Assembly (NCBI RefSeq): GCF_022867865.1
Contig: NZ_JALIEC010000009.1
Span: 62,001 to 126,000, forward strand
DNA length: 64,000 nt
DNA from: Phaeobacter sp. J2-8
GTDB lineage: Bacteria; Pseudomonadota; Alphaproteobacteria; Rhodobacterales; Rhodobacteraceae
Direction of reading: 5' to 3'
Part shown: one piece after another, positions 9,282-17,956 of the stretch
Layout of the letters: each line of letters opens with the position of its first letter
Position numbering within the stretch: position 1 is the stretch's first letter
The notes under the pieces: generated by a model
Told to the model about the DNA's origin: nothing
The model's database searches: none
Seen by the model: the letters and a program-made list of their open reading frames with translations, nothing else
Translations under genes and position numbers: made by a program

Positions 9282-10705
9282 CAGCCAGGAACATCATTCT
9301 GTTCATCACCGATCAATGGCGTTGGGACACGTTGAACCAGCCGGGGCATCCGTGCAAGCTGCCCAACCTCCAGGCGTTTCGCGCCGAGGCCACCAATCAC
9401 GTGAACGCCTTTACCTCGGTGCCGCTGTGCACGCCCGCGCGCGGCAGCCTGTTCACCGGCACATGGCCGCATCAAAACGGCACGATGGACAATGTGCAGG
9501 GCTCGTCGTTTTATCCACATGGCAAGCTGCACCCGAGCCACAAAACCTATATGGAGCGGTTGCAGGACGCCGGATATGCGGTGTCGTTCATCGGCAAATG
9601 GCATCTGGGCGCGGGCACATTGACCGAACGCGGCATCGACGCCCCGCTGAGCGATGGCGGCGCCGAGGCGCTGATCCCGGCCGATGATCTGGAGTTCGCC
9701 ACCCCGCGCAAGACACCGTTTTACGGCACGATCACCAAAGGCACGCATATGGACGAAAAGCGGGTCATGGCGGGGATCGAACGGCTGGAGTCGCTTGCGG
9801 CCGGCGACAAGCCATTTTGCCTGATCGTCTCGCTGCCGGGGCCGCATTTCCCGCATCACGTTCCGGCGGATTGGGTGGCGCTGTATGATGACCTGCCCGA
9901 AGATTACATGCCCGACAATTTCATCCCGCAGTTCACTGAGACCGGCAAACCCCAGGCCCAGGGCGCGCCTTACTGGCCCTGTCAGGACACCCGGGGGCTG
10001 GATCAGGCCGACTGGCGCCGCACCGCGCAGCATTATTTCGGCTTCTGTTCCTTCATCGACGATCTGTTTGGCCAGTTCCGCCGCAAGATGACCGATCTGG
10101 GGCTGGACGACAGCACCTCGCTGAGCTTCACCGCTGATCACGGCGAAATGCTGGGCGCGCATGGCTGGTTCGACAAGGGGCCGTTCTTCTACGAAGAGGT
10201 GATGCGCATCCCGATGCTGATCCGTGACGCGGGGCAGGCGGCGGCCAAGGTCGACGACGGTTTTGTCAATTTCCGCGATCTTTTCCCGACCATGGTGGCG
10301 AGCAGCGCGGGCGCCGGAATTCTGACCGAGGCAGAGACCGCACGCCGGTATGGCGCCACCCGGCAGGACCATGCGACCTATGGCTATGACGCCTATCAGG
10401 GCCGCCAGTTCAAGTTCCGCGGCATCCGCGAGGCGCGCTACAAATACGCCTGGAGCCCGCATGACATCGAAGAGCTGTACGACCTCGACACCGATCCGGG
10501 CGAACGGACCAACCGCGCCGACGACCCGACCCTGGCCGAGGAAAAAGCCCGGCTGAAAACCCGGCTGTTCGACTGGATGCGCGCCGAAAACGACGCCCTC
10601 GCCCATGGCGGTTACCAACTGCCCGTCGGCAGCTACATCGACGGCCGCCCCGCAAACGAACAACACGACCACCAACAACACCTAAACCCAGCGTTGAAAC
10701 AATGA
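9278..10705 (+). CDS. Sulfatase, Cys-type, cytoplasmic
   Basis: This 475-residue enzyme of the alkaline phosphatase superfamily starts with NIILFITDQWRWDT, whose Asp is a metal ligand. It carries the formylglycine motif C51-T-P-A-R followed by GSLFTG, and the second metal motif FTADHGEMLGAHG. After conversion of the Cys it should hydrolyse a sulfate ester. It has no signal peptide, so the substrate must be imported. The ATG overlaps the EamA stop (ATGA), and its own stop overlaps the next start, so translation is coupled through the operon. A phosphonate or phosphate monoester hydrolase of the same fold cannot be fully excluded. Confidence 0.93.
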   Translation: MTARNIILFITDQWRWDTLNQPGHPCKLPNLQAFRAEATNHVNAFTSVPLCTPARGSLFTGTWPHQNGTMDNVQGSSFYPHGKLHPSHKTYMERLQDAGYAVSFIGKWHLGAGTLTERGIDAPLSDGGAEALIPADDLEFATPRKTPFYGTITKGTHMDEKRVMAGIERLESLAAGDKPFCLIVSLPGPHFPHHVPADWVALYDDLPEDYMPDNFIPQFTETGKPQAQGAPYWPCQDTRGLDQADWRRTAQHYFGFCSFIDDLFGQFRRKMTDLGLDDSTSLSFTADHGEMLGAHGWFDKGPFFYEEVMRIPMLIRDAGQAAAKVDDGFVNFRDLFPTMVASSAGAGILTEAETARRYGATRQDHATYGYDAYQGRQFKFRGIREARYKYAWSPHDIEELYDLDTDPGERTNRADDPTLAEEKARLKTRLFDWMRAENDALAHGGYQLPVGSYIDGRPANEQHDHQQHLNPALKQ

Positions 10706-11835
10706 AAATCACTGAAATCAAAACTTATATGCAGCGGGTCGATGACCGTCCTCGCGTGCTTGTCGCCATCAAGACCGACGAAGGTATCACCGGCTGGGGC
10801 GAGACATATGCCCATGGTCCGGAACGTGCCGTTGCGCCGATCCTTGACTATTTTGCCACGCATCTTCTGGGCGAAGACCCGCGCCGGGTGACGTTTTTGC
10901 ATGAAAAACTGATGCATGTCGCACGTTTTCCGCCCGGCGCATTGGGGCTGGCGGCGTTTTCCGCGGTCGATCATGCGCTTTGGGATATTGCTGCCAAGGC
11001 GATTGGCGTGCCGGTTTACCAGATGTTGGGCGGCCATATGCGCGACAAGGTGCGGGTCTATTGCACCGCCATCGGCGCGCCGGACAATGGTGTCGAGGTT
11101 CTGTCGAATCTGCACGCGGAATTCGGCTTTACCGCCTTCAAACTTTCGCCGTATCGCAAACATCCGTTTGAGCATCGCTGGGGCGAGGTCTGCGCCGCGA
11201 CAGCTGATTATTTCCGCACCCTGCGCGAAGGCCTGCCTTCGCATTTCGAGATCGCCTTTGACGCCCATTCGGTGCTGATGGAGGGGATTGATGCGGTGCG
11301 TCTGGCGCGGGCGATCGAGCCTTATGATCCCTTCTTTCTGGAAGAGCCATTGCGCCCGGAACATATGCCGGCCTGGCGCGACATGAAGGCCAAGATGAAC
11401 ATCCCGCTGGCCACCGGCGAGGCGCTATATAATCGCCATCAATTCCTGGCGCTGCTTAATGCGGGCGGGGCGGATATCGTCCAGCCGGACATTGCCGTGG
11501 TCGGGGGGTTGACCGAAATGCGCCGCATTGCCGAGGTGGCGGATGCCCATTCCGTTCCGGTGGCGCCGCACAATCCGATGGGGCCGCTGGCCACCGCGCA
11601 TAACGTGCATTTTTCGGCCGCCTGCACCAATTTCAAGATCCTTGAGTACAAGGTGCACCGCGATGTGCCGTGGATCAAAGATCCCTATATTCCGGTTGAT
11701 GGCTATCTTGAGCTGCGCCCGGATCGCCCGGGTTGGGGTGTCGAGATCATCGAAGAGGCGTTGCAGACCGATGAATATACCCATTGGTCCCGGCCATTGA
11801 TGCGCAAACCGGACGGCGCAACCAGCTACGCCTGA
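10702..11835 (+). CDS. Enolase-superfamily dehydratase, galactonate-dehydratase-like
   Basis: This 377-residue protein has the enolase N-terminal capping domain and a barrel with the expected metal ligands D187, E214 (FFLEEPL) and E240 (ATGEAL). H189 in DAHS and H290 in APHNPMGP match the acid/base pair of D-galactonate dehydratase (GalD/DgoD), and D263 in QPDIAVVGG pairs with the latter. It would dehydrate an aldonate to a 2-keto-3-deoxy-aldonate. It is coupled to the sulfatase by a 4-base overlap and ends the operon. A kinase for the expected product, dgoK, lies 2.8 kb downstream. The exact sugar acid is not known. Confidence 0.88.
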   Translation: MKITEIKTYMQRVDDRPRVLVAIKTDEGITGWGETYAHGPERAVAPILDYFATHLLGEDPRRVTFLHEKLMHVARFPPGALGLAAFSAVDHALWDIAAKAIGVPVYQMLGGHMRDKVRVYCTAIGAPDNGVEVLSNLHAEFGFTAFKLSPYRKHPFEHRWGEVCAATADYFRTLREGLPSHFEIAFDAHSVLMEGIDAVRLARAIEPYDPFFLEEPLRPEHMPAWRDMKAKMNIPLATGEALYNRHQFLALLNAGGADIVQPDIAVVGGLTEMRRIAEVADAHSVPVAPHNPMGPLATAHNVHFSAACTNFKILEYKVHRDVPWIKDPYIPVDGYLELRPDRPGWGVEIIEEALQTDEYTHWSRPLMRKPDGATSYA

Positions 11836-11846
11836 CCCCGGTGCTG

Positions 11847-11869
11847 GCGCGGGGCAATGGCCCCCGCGC
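11847..11869 (+). terminator. Hairpin between convergent operons
   Basis: GCGCGGGG (11847-11854) pairs with CCCCGCGC (11862-11869). Only TT follows, so it is a weak intrinsic terminator at best, but its position just after the dehydratase stop and before the convergent GntR gene fits a termination role. Confidence 0.45.
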
Positions 11870-11888
11870 TTCACCCGCCTTAATGATT

Positions 11889-12542
11889 TTAGCCCTGCAT
11901 CGCCTTGACCGCCGCCACTGTCGTCAGCTCGATATGGCGGGCGGTCAGCGCGCAGGTCGCGTCGATATCGCGCGCGATTGCCACCTCATAGATTGCGGCA
12001 TGTTCGGCGGGGGTATCGCGCCCGCTGGGGCCGAAATTGCGCGACAGGTGGCGATAGCGTTCGTGATGGGCATAGATCTGGTCGCGCAGATCCAAAAGCC
12101 AGTCCGAGTTGGCCGCCGAAACCAGCGCATCGTGAAACGCCCGGTTGCGCGTTTCGATTTCCTGTAGGCTGGTGTTGCGGTCTTCGGCCAGCCGCAGACT
12201 ATGATAGGCGGCGACAAGCTGCGCCTCCCAAGCGTCGTTGCCCCGGCTCAGGCTGTCGCGGATCGCTTCGTTTTCCAGCAGGATACGCACCCGGCCCAGA
12301 TCCTCGACCTCTTCGGCGGTGGCGCTGCGCACATAAAAGCCGCGGTTGGAATGTTGCACGACCGACCGCTCGCCGATCAACCGCGACAGGGCCTCGCGCA
12401 GGGGCGCGGCCCCAAAGCCAAATTCGGCGCGCAGTTCCGCGATCTTGAGCTTGCGGTCCGGCGGAAGATCGCCGGTGACGATGGCCTGCCGCAGCGTGGC
12501 ATAGGCGCTTTCGGCATCGGTGATAAAAGCGGGCTTTTCCAT
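11889..12542 (-). CDS. GntR-family transcriptional regulator (FCD subfamily)
   Basis: The 217-residue protein has an N-terminal winged helix-turn-helix (AYATLRQAIVTGDLPP, then FGFGAAPLREALSRL) and a C-terminal all-helical FCD ligand domain with the metal-binding residues of that fold (ENEAIR, FHDALVSAA, EHAAIYEAI-like and TARHIEL segments). FCD regulators usually repress sugar-acid or organic-acid genes and release DNA on binding the acid. It is convergent with the operon 4077-11835 and probably controls it, by proximity only. Its own promoter lies in 12543-12600. Confidence 0.9.
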   Translation of the reverse strand: MEKPAFITDAESAYATLRQAIVTGDLPPDRKLKIAELRAEFGFGAAPLREALSRLIGERSVVQHSNRGFYVRSATAEEVEDLGRVRILLENEAIRDSLSRGNDAWEAQLVAAYHSLRLAEDRNTSLQEIETRNRAFHDALVSAANSDWLLDLRDQIYAHHERYRHLSRNFGPSGRDTPAEHAAIYEVAIARDIDATCALTARHIELTTVAAVKAMQG

Positions 12543-12828
12543 TGAGCGGCTGACAGGTCCATAGTTTAAAGGTGCCCTTATGTACGGGCAGGCGTGTTAC
12601 AAGCCAAGCCCAAGCGCGCGGGTCGAAGTTTGTCGTAATAAGCTATTATAATTTCTGACGTTTTGCAGCACTTCAATCCGCCGCTTGCAACTGCGTCACA
12701 TATTTGTCGACGCCGCGTATCGGACACTGCGCTGACCACCGCTTTCCTCAGCCATGACGCGATGGTGTGGCCCGTGCCGGTGCCCGTGCCTGGGGCGGCA
12801 CGGGCGCAGTCCTTTGGTCCGATCCGTG
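12543..12828. other. Intergenic region without a gene
   Basis: This gap separates the GntR start from the end of the next sulfatase. Open frames here lack coding signs. A perfect hairpin GCCCGTGCC / GGCACGGGC (12782-12790 and 12797-12805) could act as a factor-dependent stop or mRNA end for the sulfatase read on the minus strand, but no T run follows on that strand. Confidence 0.5.
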
Positions 12829-14282
12829 TTAGCGAAAGGCCGCCATCCGGTCCCGAGTGTTGAAGTTCGACGCAACCAGCCATTCCAGCATCACGTCTTT
12901 CAATCGGGCCTTTTGCGCGCTGTGATCGGGGTCGTCCCACAGATTGCGCATTTCATCCGGGTCGGATTCCAGATCGAACAATTGACCCTCTTCACAGCCC
13001 AGAAGATGAACCAGCTTCCAGCGTTTTTCCCGCACCATGGTGATGAAATCCGCCCCGGTCATCACCATGTCGCCGGCTTGTTCACAAAACACATGTTCGC
13101 GTGGCGTGTGATCGGTTTCGGTCAAGGCCGGCAGCAGGCTCTGCGCCTCCATATCCGCCGCCGGGGTGACCCCGGCAAGTTCCAGGATCGTCGGCCCAAG
13201 ATCGAACAATTGCACCAGATCATCGACCGTGCGATCGCCCCTAAACCGTTGCGGCGCCCAGACAATCAGCGGCACCCGCGTCACCACATCATACATCGAC
13301 CATTTCTGCGACAGCCCGTGATCGCCCAGACAATCACCGTGGTCCGAGGTAAAGATCACCACCGTGTCATCCATATAATCGTTGCGTTCCAGCGCCTGCA
13401 TGATGTCACCAACGGAATTGTCGATCATTTCGACATTGGCGTAATAATAGGCGCGCATGCGGCGTTCGTCTTCGGTGCTGCGATCCGGGTTCCAGAGGAT
13501 GGAATCGTGGTCGACCTGACCATCGTGAACGCGCTTTTCCTCAAGGTAAGAGGGTTGCCCGGCGCGGTCTTCGACCGAGTCGACCGGCAGAGGGATATTG
13601 TCCTTTGCCATGTATTTTTCGGCCAGCTCGGGCGTCGGATCATAGGGCGGGTGCGGTCCGGGAAAGCCGACCTGCATGAACAGCGGCGCGGATTTGGGTT
13701 TGGTATCCAGCCAGAATTTCGCGAAATTGCCGACAAACATGTCGGAATGCAGATCCTCTGGCAAATCCCATTCAAACGCGCCAAGCCGCTGGCCGTAATC
13801 GTCGCGTTTGCGGTAATGTTCGCGCTGTTGCTTGACCAGACCATGCGCGGCCAGTGCCTTGTCCCATTCATCCAGATAGTGACGCCCCTGAAGGTAGCGA
13901 TCCTTGTTCTCGACGTTGAAACGTTCGGTGAACCCGGCCTCGGCCAGAAATGGATTGGTGTGCATTTTGCCAACATTCACACAGGTATAGCCAAATCCCG
14001 CAGGCTGCTGACCCATGTTTTTGACCAATCTTGTTCATTCTCCATCACGCCGGTCACATGCGGATAATACCCGGTGAACAGGCTTGCCCGGCTGGGCACG
14101 CAGCTGGGGGCGGTGATGTGGCATTGGGAAAACGAAACGCCCTCTTTGGCAAGCCGATCAAGGTTCGGCGTGTCCATATGGGCGTGACCATGGGCGCGAA
14201 TGGTATCAAAGCGCTGTTGGTCGGTGATGATCAAAAGAATGTTCGGTTGTTTTGGTGCCGTCGAATTGGGTGCTTTGGTCAT
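12829..14282 (-). pseudogene. Sulfatase, Cys-type, cytoplasmic, frameshifted
   Basis: The gene starts at the ATG at 14282 and encodes PNILLIITDQQRFDT, then the formylglycine motif C61-V-P-S-R followed by ASLFTG. Near 13990-13992 one base is missing: the first frame gives TWVSSLRDL and the second resumes GYTCVNVGKMH. Adding one G (read on the minus strand) rejoins them into a protein of about 484 residues. The second part holds FTSDHGDCLGDHG and a normal C-terminus. There is no signal peptide. It diverges from dgoK across a region with two operator-like repeats, so it belongs with the galactonate-type module. Catalytic residues are all kept, so this is either a sequencing error or a very recent lesion. 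Confidence 0.87.
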
Positions 14283-14500
14283 GTGGCGGCCTGACGTTGG
14301 TATGAAAAGTTGCGCCCAAGGATAATTGGCAGGACCAAAATGTCAATGTTTCGTAACTGGTTTTTGTTGTGGTCTGGTGTTTTTCTGTATTGGCCCAACC
14401 AGCCAGCGAAGGGGCGATGACCAGTTAAGATGCTGAAACTGCGCGGTAAGTGGGTGGGTCATGGCTTGATCTGGCCGAGTTTGGCGATTTGCCCAATGAT

Positions 14501-14549
14501 TTGGATGGACCAATATTGGGAATTGGGCTAGATTTGGATCAACCAATAT
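14501..14549. promoter_or_regulatory. Two direct repeats, putative GntR operators (sulfatase/dgoK control region)
   Basis: TTGGATGGACCAATAT (14501-14516) and TTGGATCAACCAATAT (14534-14549) are near-identical, each preceded by GAT, and lie 33 bp apart, about three helical turns. Each contains the inverted repeat TTGG-N5-CCAA. Two further copies lie before the tctC gene (16243 and 16332). They sit in the 314-bp gap between the divergent sulfatase and dgoK genes; the rest of this gap has no gene. Confidence 0.6.
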
Positions 14550-14596
14550 GGATGGGGCCCCTTGACCGAAACCCCGCCGGGCATTGGAGGATTCTG

Positions 14597-15538
14597 ATGA
14601 CGCATTCTGACCTCGCGCCCTGGCCGCTTGCGGTTTTTGACTGGGGGACATCCAATCTTCGCGCCTATGCGGTGCAGGAAGATGGAACCATTTTGGGCCG
14701 GGTCGCCGGGCGCGGCGCCAAACAGACCGAGCGCGAGGAATTTTCCCGAGCCTATGATCGCACCTTGATGCGGTTGCGTCGGAAATATGGCTGTGAACAG
14801 GCGCTGCTTGTCGGCATGGTGGGCAGCAATCTGGGTTGGGTGGATGTCGACATGTGCACGGCCCCGCAAACGCGCGCCACGGTACAGGCGCGGCTTGTGC
14901 CGGTGGCCGGAACCGGGGCGCATATCGTGCCCGGCGTCAGTGCGAAATCCATCGGTGGCTTTCCCGACATGATGCGCGGCGAAGAGGTTCAGGTTTTTGG
15001 CGCCTTGGCACTGGCGGCCCGCGACGACGCGCTTTTGTGTTTGCCGGGCACCCATAGCAAATGGGTCACCTGCGAACAGGGGGCGATTTGCCGGATTTCC
15101 ACCGCGATGACCGGAGAGATCTTTGACCTTCTGTGCCATGCCAGTGTGCTGAAAGGGCATGTGACCAGCGAATTGGGCGGAACCGGCCTTGCGGGGTTTG
15201 ACGACGGGATCGAGGCGGCGAAATCCAATCTCGGTGTCTCTCTGTTGGCGTTTTCCACGCGACCGCGCGCCTTGCTTTCGGGGGCGGTCAATCCGGTTGA
15301 TGGGCGCGGCTATCTGTCGGGGGTGTTGATCGGATCAGAGATCCTGTCCATGCAGCAGGCCAGCGGCGCGCAGGACGTGCTGATCGTCGGAGAGCCAGAG
15401 CTGGCGCGATTTTACGCGCGGGCGGCGGGCGCGTTGAACATGACGGCCCGGGTGATTGACGGCGCGGCTGCCATTGCCGCCGGTGCGGCGGCGATCCATC
15501 GCGCGCGGCTTGCGGCGGTCTCCGGGGTCAATAGCTGA
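14597..15538 (+). CDS. dgoK: 2-dehydro-3-deoxygalactonokinase
   Basis: This 313-residue protein starts with the sugar-kinase phosphate motif VFDWGTSNLRAY and contains LVGMVGSNLGW, GGFPDMMRGEE, CLPGTHSKWV and GGTGLAGFDDG, all hallmarks of DgoK. It phosphorylates 2-keto-3-deoxy-galactonate at C6 with ATP in the cytoplasm. GGAGG lies seven bases before the ATG. Its substrate is the expected product of the galactonate-dehydratase-like enzyme at 10702. No KDPGal aldolase gene is in the window, so the last step must be encoded elsewhere. The 3' end overlaps the convergent GntR gene by 11 bases. Confidence 0.93.
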   Translation: MTHSDLAPWPLAVFDWGTSNLRAYAVQEDGTILGRVAGRGAKQTEREEFSRAYDRTLMRLRRKYGCEQALLVGMVGSNLGWVDVDMCTAPQTRATVQARLVPVAGTGAHIVPGVSAKSIGGFPDMMRGEEVQVFGALALAARDDALLCLPGTHSKWVTCEQGAICRISTAMTGEIFDLLCHASVLKGHVTSELGGTGLAGFDDGIEAAKSNLGVSLLAFSTRPRALLSGAVNPVDGRGYLSGVLIGSEILSMQQASGAQDVLIVGEPELARFYARAAGALNMTARVIDGAAAIAAGAAAIHRARLAAVSGVNS

Positions 15539-16206
15539 GAAAGCGGGAAATCATCCAGTCGATGTGCCGTTGCATTGCGGTACGTGCGGCCTGGGGGCGG
15601 CGGGCGACGATGGCGTCGGTGACTTCCTGATTGTTGGCCAGCACGGCCAGCCGGTTTTGGCGCGACCGGGTGCCAGCATACCAATTTTCCCAAAGCGGGC
15701 CGCTTTTTTGGTCCCACAGATATTCCAGCAGCTCCACGAACAGGCTGTTTTCCGACCCCTGCGCAATGCTGAGGTGAAACTGTTTGGTGGCTTCGTGAAA
15801 TTCCGGCGTGTCATTTGGCGGCACTTCGGCATTGGCGATATTGGCATCGACAATCGCGTCAATCGCCCGTTTCGATCCGTTCAGGGCCACCAGAAAACAG
15901 GCCTCGCCTTCGATCAGACGCCGCATCTGCAGGACTTCATGCGGGCCTGGTGTCGCTTCGATGGATTGCAGGACGCTGGCACTTTTACTAGCGGTAGGAA
16001 GGACATAGGCCCCCGAGCGGTCCTTGATCTTGATGACGTCCGCGGCCTCCAGCACCATCAGCGCTTCGCGAATTGTGGTTCGGCTGACTTCGAATTGCGC
16101 AGCAAGATCGCGTTCGGCCTGGCAGGCGGCTCATGGGTTTCAGCTCGCCTGACTGGATCATTTTTTCCAGGTCGCTGGCAATGCGTTGATAGACTTTCTG
16201 ACTCAT
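15528..16206 (-). pseudogene. GntR-family regulator (FCD subfamily), frameshifted
   Basis: The start at 16206 gives VYQRIASDLEKMIQSGELK, the first helix of a GntR domain. Around 16116-16122 one extra base shifts the frame; skipping it yields AERDLAAQFEVSRTTIREAL, the recognition helix, and then LEAADVIKIKDRSGAYVLP. The FCD domain follows with LRRLIEG-like, FHLSIAQGSENSLF and MQRHIDWM segments. The whole protein would have about 225 residues. It lies between dgoK and the tctCBA operon, each of which has copies of a TTGG-N5-CCAA motif upstream, so it is the likely regulator of both. If the frameshift is real the DNA-binding domain is lost. Confidence 0.85.
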
Positions 16207-16242
16207 TCAACTGCCCTACATCGGTTCAGGGGACGATACCGT

Positions 16243-16347
16243 TTGGCTGGACCAGTATCCAGCCGAGAATTTAGGTTAGACCAAAATCCGCCCCTATTTC
16301 GTTTTGGACTAGACAAAAACCATACCAATTGATATTGGTTGGTCCAA
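16243..16347. promoter_or_regulatory. Putative GntR operators upstream of tctC
   Basis: TTGGCTGGACCAGTAT (16243-16258) and, on the minus strand, TTGGACCAACCAATAT (16347 to 16332) match the two sites before dgoK; together they give TTGGMYSRACCARTAT. Two weaker variants lie between them (around 16274 and 16303). The cluster fills the gap between the divergent GntR and tctC genes. Confidence 0.6.
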
Positions 16348-16392
16348 TTACTGGTACACAAGCCAGGTGAATTATCATCAAGGGAGGACTTC

Positions 16393-17379
16393 ATGACATT
16401 CATTCAAGCCATGGTGCGCGGGATTGGCGCGGCATCCATTGCAGCAACGCTCGGGACGGCGACGCTTTTCGCCAGCGCGACCACCGCAGTGGCGGAATTT
16501 CCATCAAAGCCCATTCAGGTCTATGTCGGGTATCGCCCCGGTGGGCGCACCGACACGGTGGCGCGCAAGATCTCTACTCATATCAATGAAAACAACCTGT
16601 TGCCGCAGCCCTTGGTGATCGTGAACGTGCCCGGCGCGGCGTCGGCGAATGCCGCGCGCGAGGTTCTTGCAGCTGCGCCTGATGGCCATACCATCATGAT
16701 GTGGTCGCACAGCATTCTGGTGTCCAATGCGCTTGGGGTGAATGAAATCCACCCCAGTGACTTTACCTCGCTGGGCTTTACCGGCGGCGGCAGCCCGGTT
16801 TGGACGGTGCGCGATGATGCGCCCTATCAATCCCTGGAAGAGCTGATCGAGGCGCTGCGCGCCGAACCCAAAAGCCTGACCGAAGCGGTTGGCATCGGCA
16901 CCGTGCCGCATATCGTCGGCCTGATGCTGGCGGGTGAAGCCGGGTTTGAAACTCGTCTGATCGGTGCCCCGGGTGGGGCCGACCGTTTGGCGCGTCTGCT
17001 GGGCGGCAATGCCGATATCGCGCTGTTTTCGGGGTCTGAATACCTGAACTATCAACCCAACGGCATTCGCGCGCTGACCTATTTCGGGGCCAGCCGTCTG
17101 CCTGCGATTGGCGATGTGCCCACCGCCAAAGAGCTGGGATATGACGTGGTTTGGGCCAATCCGCTGTATTGGCTGGCGCCTGCCGGTCTGGATGCCGACG
17201 CCGAAGAAATGATCACCACCGCATTGCAAACCGCCGTTGAAAGCGATGAAATGCAGGCATGGTTCACCGAAAACACGCTTGAACCCTATTGGACGGATGG
17301 TGCTGCGGCGCTTGAAAGCTCGATCGAAGTGCTGGGTCAACTGGATGCTGTGGCAGAGAAGGCCGGGCTTAAGAACTAA
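16393..17379 (+). CDS. tctC: Tripartite tricarboxylate transporter binding protein (TctC/Bug family)
   Basis: The 328-residue protein has a Sec signal peptide ending near residue 34 (TTAVAEF) and then FPSKPIQVYVGYRPGG, the typical start of mature Bug proteins. NVPGAASANAAREVLAAAPDGHT and the LGYDVVWANP segment also fit. These proteins bind carboxylates such as citrate and aromatic or sugar acids in the periplasm. GGGAGGA precedes the ATG; an upstream in-frame start at 16339 would extend into the operator region and is rejected. It heads an operon with tctB, tctA and a sulfatase, which suggests a sulfated carboxylate ligand. Confidence 0.92.
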   Translation: MTFIQAMVRGIGAASIAATLGTATLFASATTAVAEFPSKPIQVYVGYRPGGRTDTVARKISTHINENNLLPQPLVIVNVPGAASANAAREVLAAAPDGHTIMMWSHSILVSNALGVNEIHPSDFTSLGFTGGGSPVWTVRDDAPYQSLEELIEALRAEPKSLTEAVGIGTVPHIVGLMLAGEAGFETRLIGAPGGADRLARLLGGNADIALFSGSEYLNYQPNGIRALTYFGASRLPAIGDVPTAKELGYDVVWANPLYWLAPAGLDADAEEMITTALQTAVESDEMQAWFTENTLEPYWTDGAAALESSIEVLGQLDAVAEKAGLKN

Positions 17380-17397
17380 GCCGGGTCATCCCGAAAT

Positions 17398-17426
17398 CTC
17401 GCCTGCGCGCCCACCGCGCGGGCGAG
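17398..17426 (+). promoter_or_regulatory. Hairpin between tctC and tctB
   Basis: CTCGCCTGCGCG (17398-17409) pairs with CGCGCGGGCGAG (17415-17426) with one G-T wobble and a 5-base loop. No T run follows. It matches the hairpins found after the other binding-protein genes here. Confidence 0.65.
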
Positions 17427-17446
17427 GCCAACTTACAGGTGAGAGC

Positions 17447-17941
17447 ATGGAAAAATCTGTTGCAAACCCCAAGGTCGAATTGGCGCTTGCGCTTGCGTTG
17501 ATCGGCTTTTCCGGGGTGATCTTTGTCGGCGCATCGGGCCTGCCGGAACCACGGTTTGAACCGTTGGGCTCGGCGGCGGTGCCCCGGATGCTGGCCGGTC
17601 TTATGGCCTTTCTCTCGGCGATCTGGGTGGTCCGTATCCTGTCGGCCCTGCGGGACATCCCCGCCGTGCCGCAGCAACCGGTGGCGCGCGATCCCGAAAC
17701 GCCCAAACCCCACCCCGGATTGGCGGTTGCGGTGTTGGCGTCGGTCTTTGCCTTTGTCGCGGTGATGGATTTCGGATTGGCCAGTTTCAAGGTCGCGGGG
17801 ATTGGCTTTGTCATCCTTTGCGGGTTTCTCATGACCCACCGCGATCTGCGCAAACTGCCCTGGATCATCGGCTATGCGGTCGTTCTGGTCCTGGCCTGCG
17901 ATTTCGCGTTCACGCGTCTTTTCTACATCAACCTGCCTTAA
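17447..17941 (+). CDS. tctB: Tripartite tricarboxylate transporter small membrane subunit
   Basis: The 164-residue protein has four hydrophobic segments (ALALALIGFSGVIFVG, MLAGLMAFLSAIWVV, VAVLASVFAFVAVM and GYAVVLVLACDFAF), the size and topology of TctB. TctB is the poorly conserved small subunit needed with TctA for transport across the inner membrane. GAG-rich sequence precedes the ATG. It lies 15 bases before tctA. Confidence 0.88.
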   Translation: MEKSVANPKVELALALALIGFSGVIFVGASGLPEPRFEPLGSAAVPRMLAGLMAFLSAIWVVRILSALRDIPAVPQQPVARDPETPKPHPGLAVAVLASVFAFVAVMDFGLASFKVAGIGFVILCGFLMTHRDLRKLPWIIGYAVVLVLACDFAFTRLFYINLP

Positions 17942-17956
17942 GCAGGAGGAACCCAA

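Noticed and set aside
12782-12805. Intrinsic terminator for the sulfatase at 12829
   Set aside because: The stem is perfect but no T run follows on the minus strand; it is recorded only as a hairpin.
12578-12940. Possible small minus-strand gene after the sulfatase
   Set aside because: It overlaps the sulfatase 3' end, lacks a ribosome site and has no family features.
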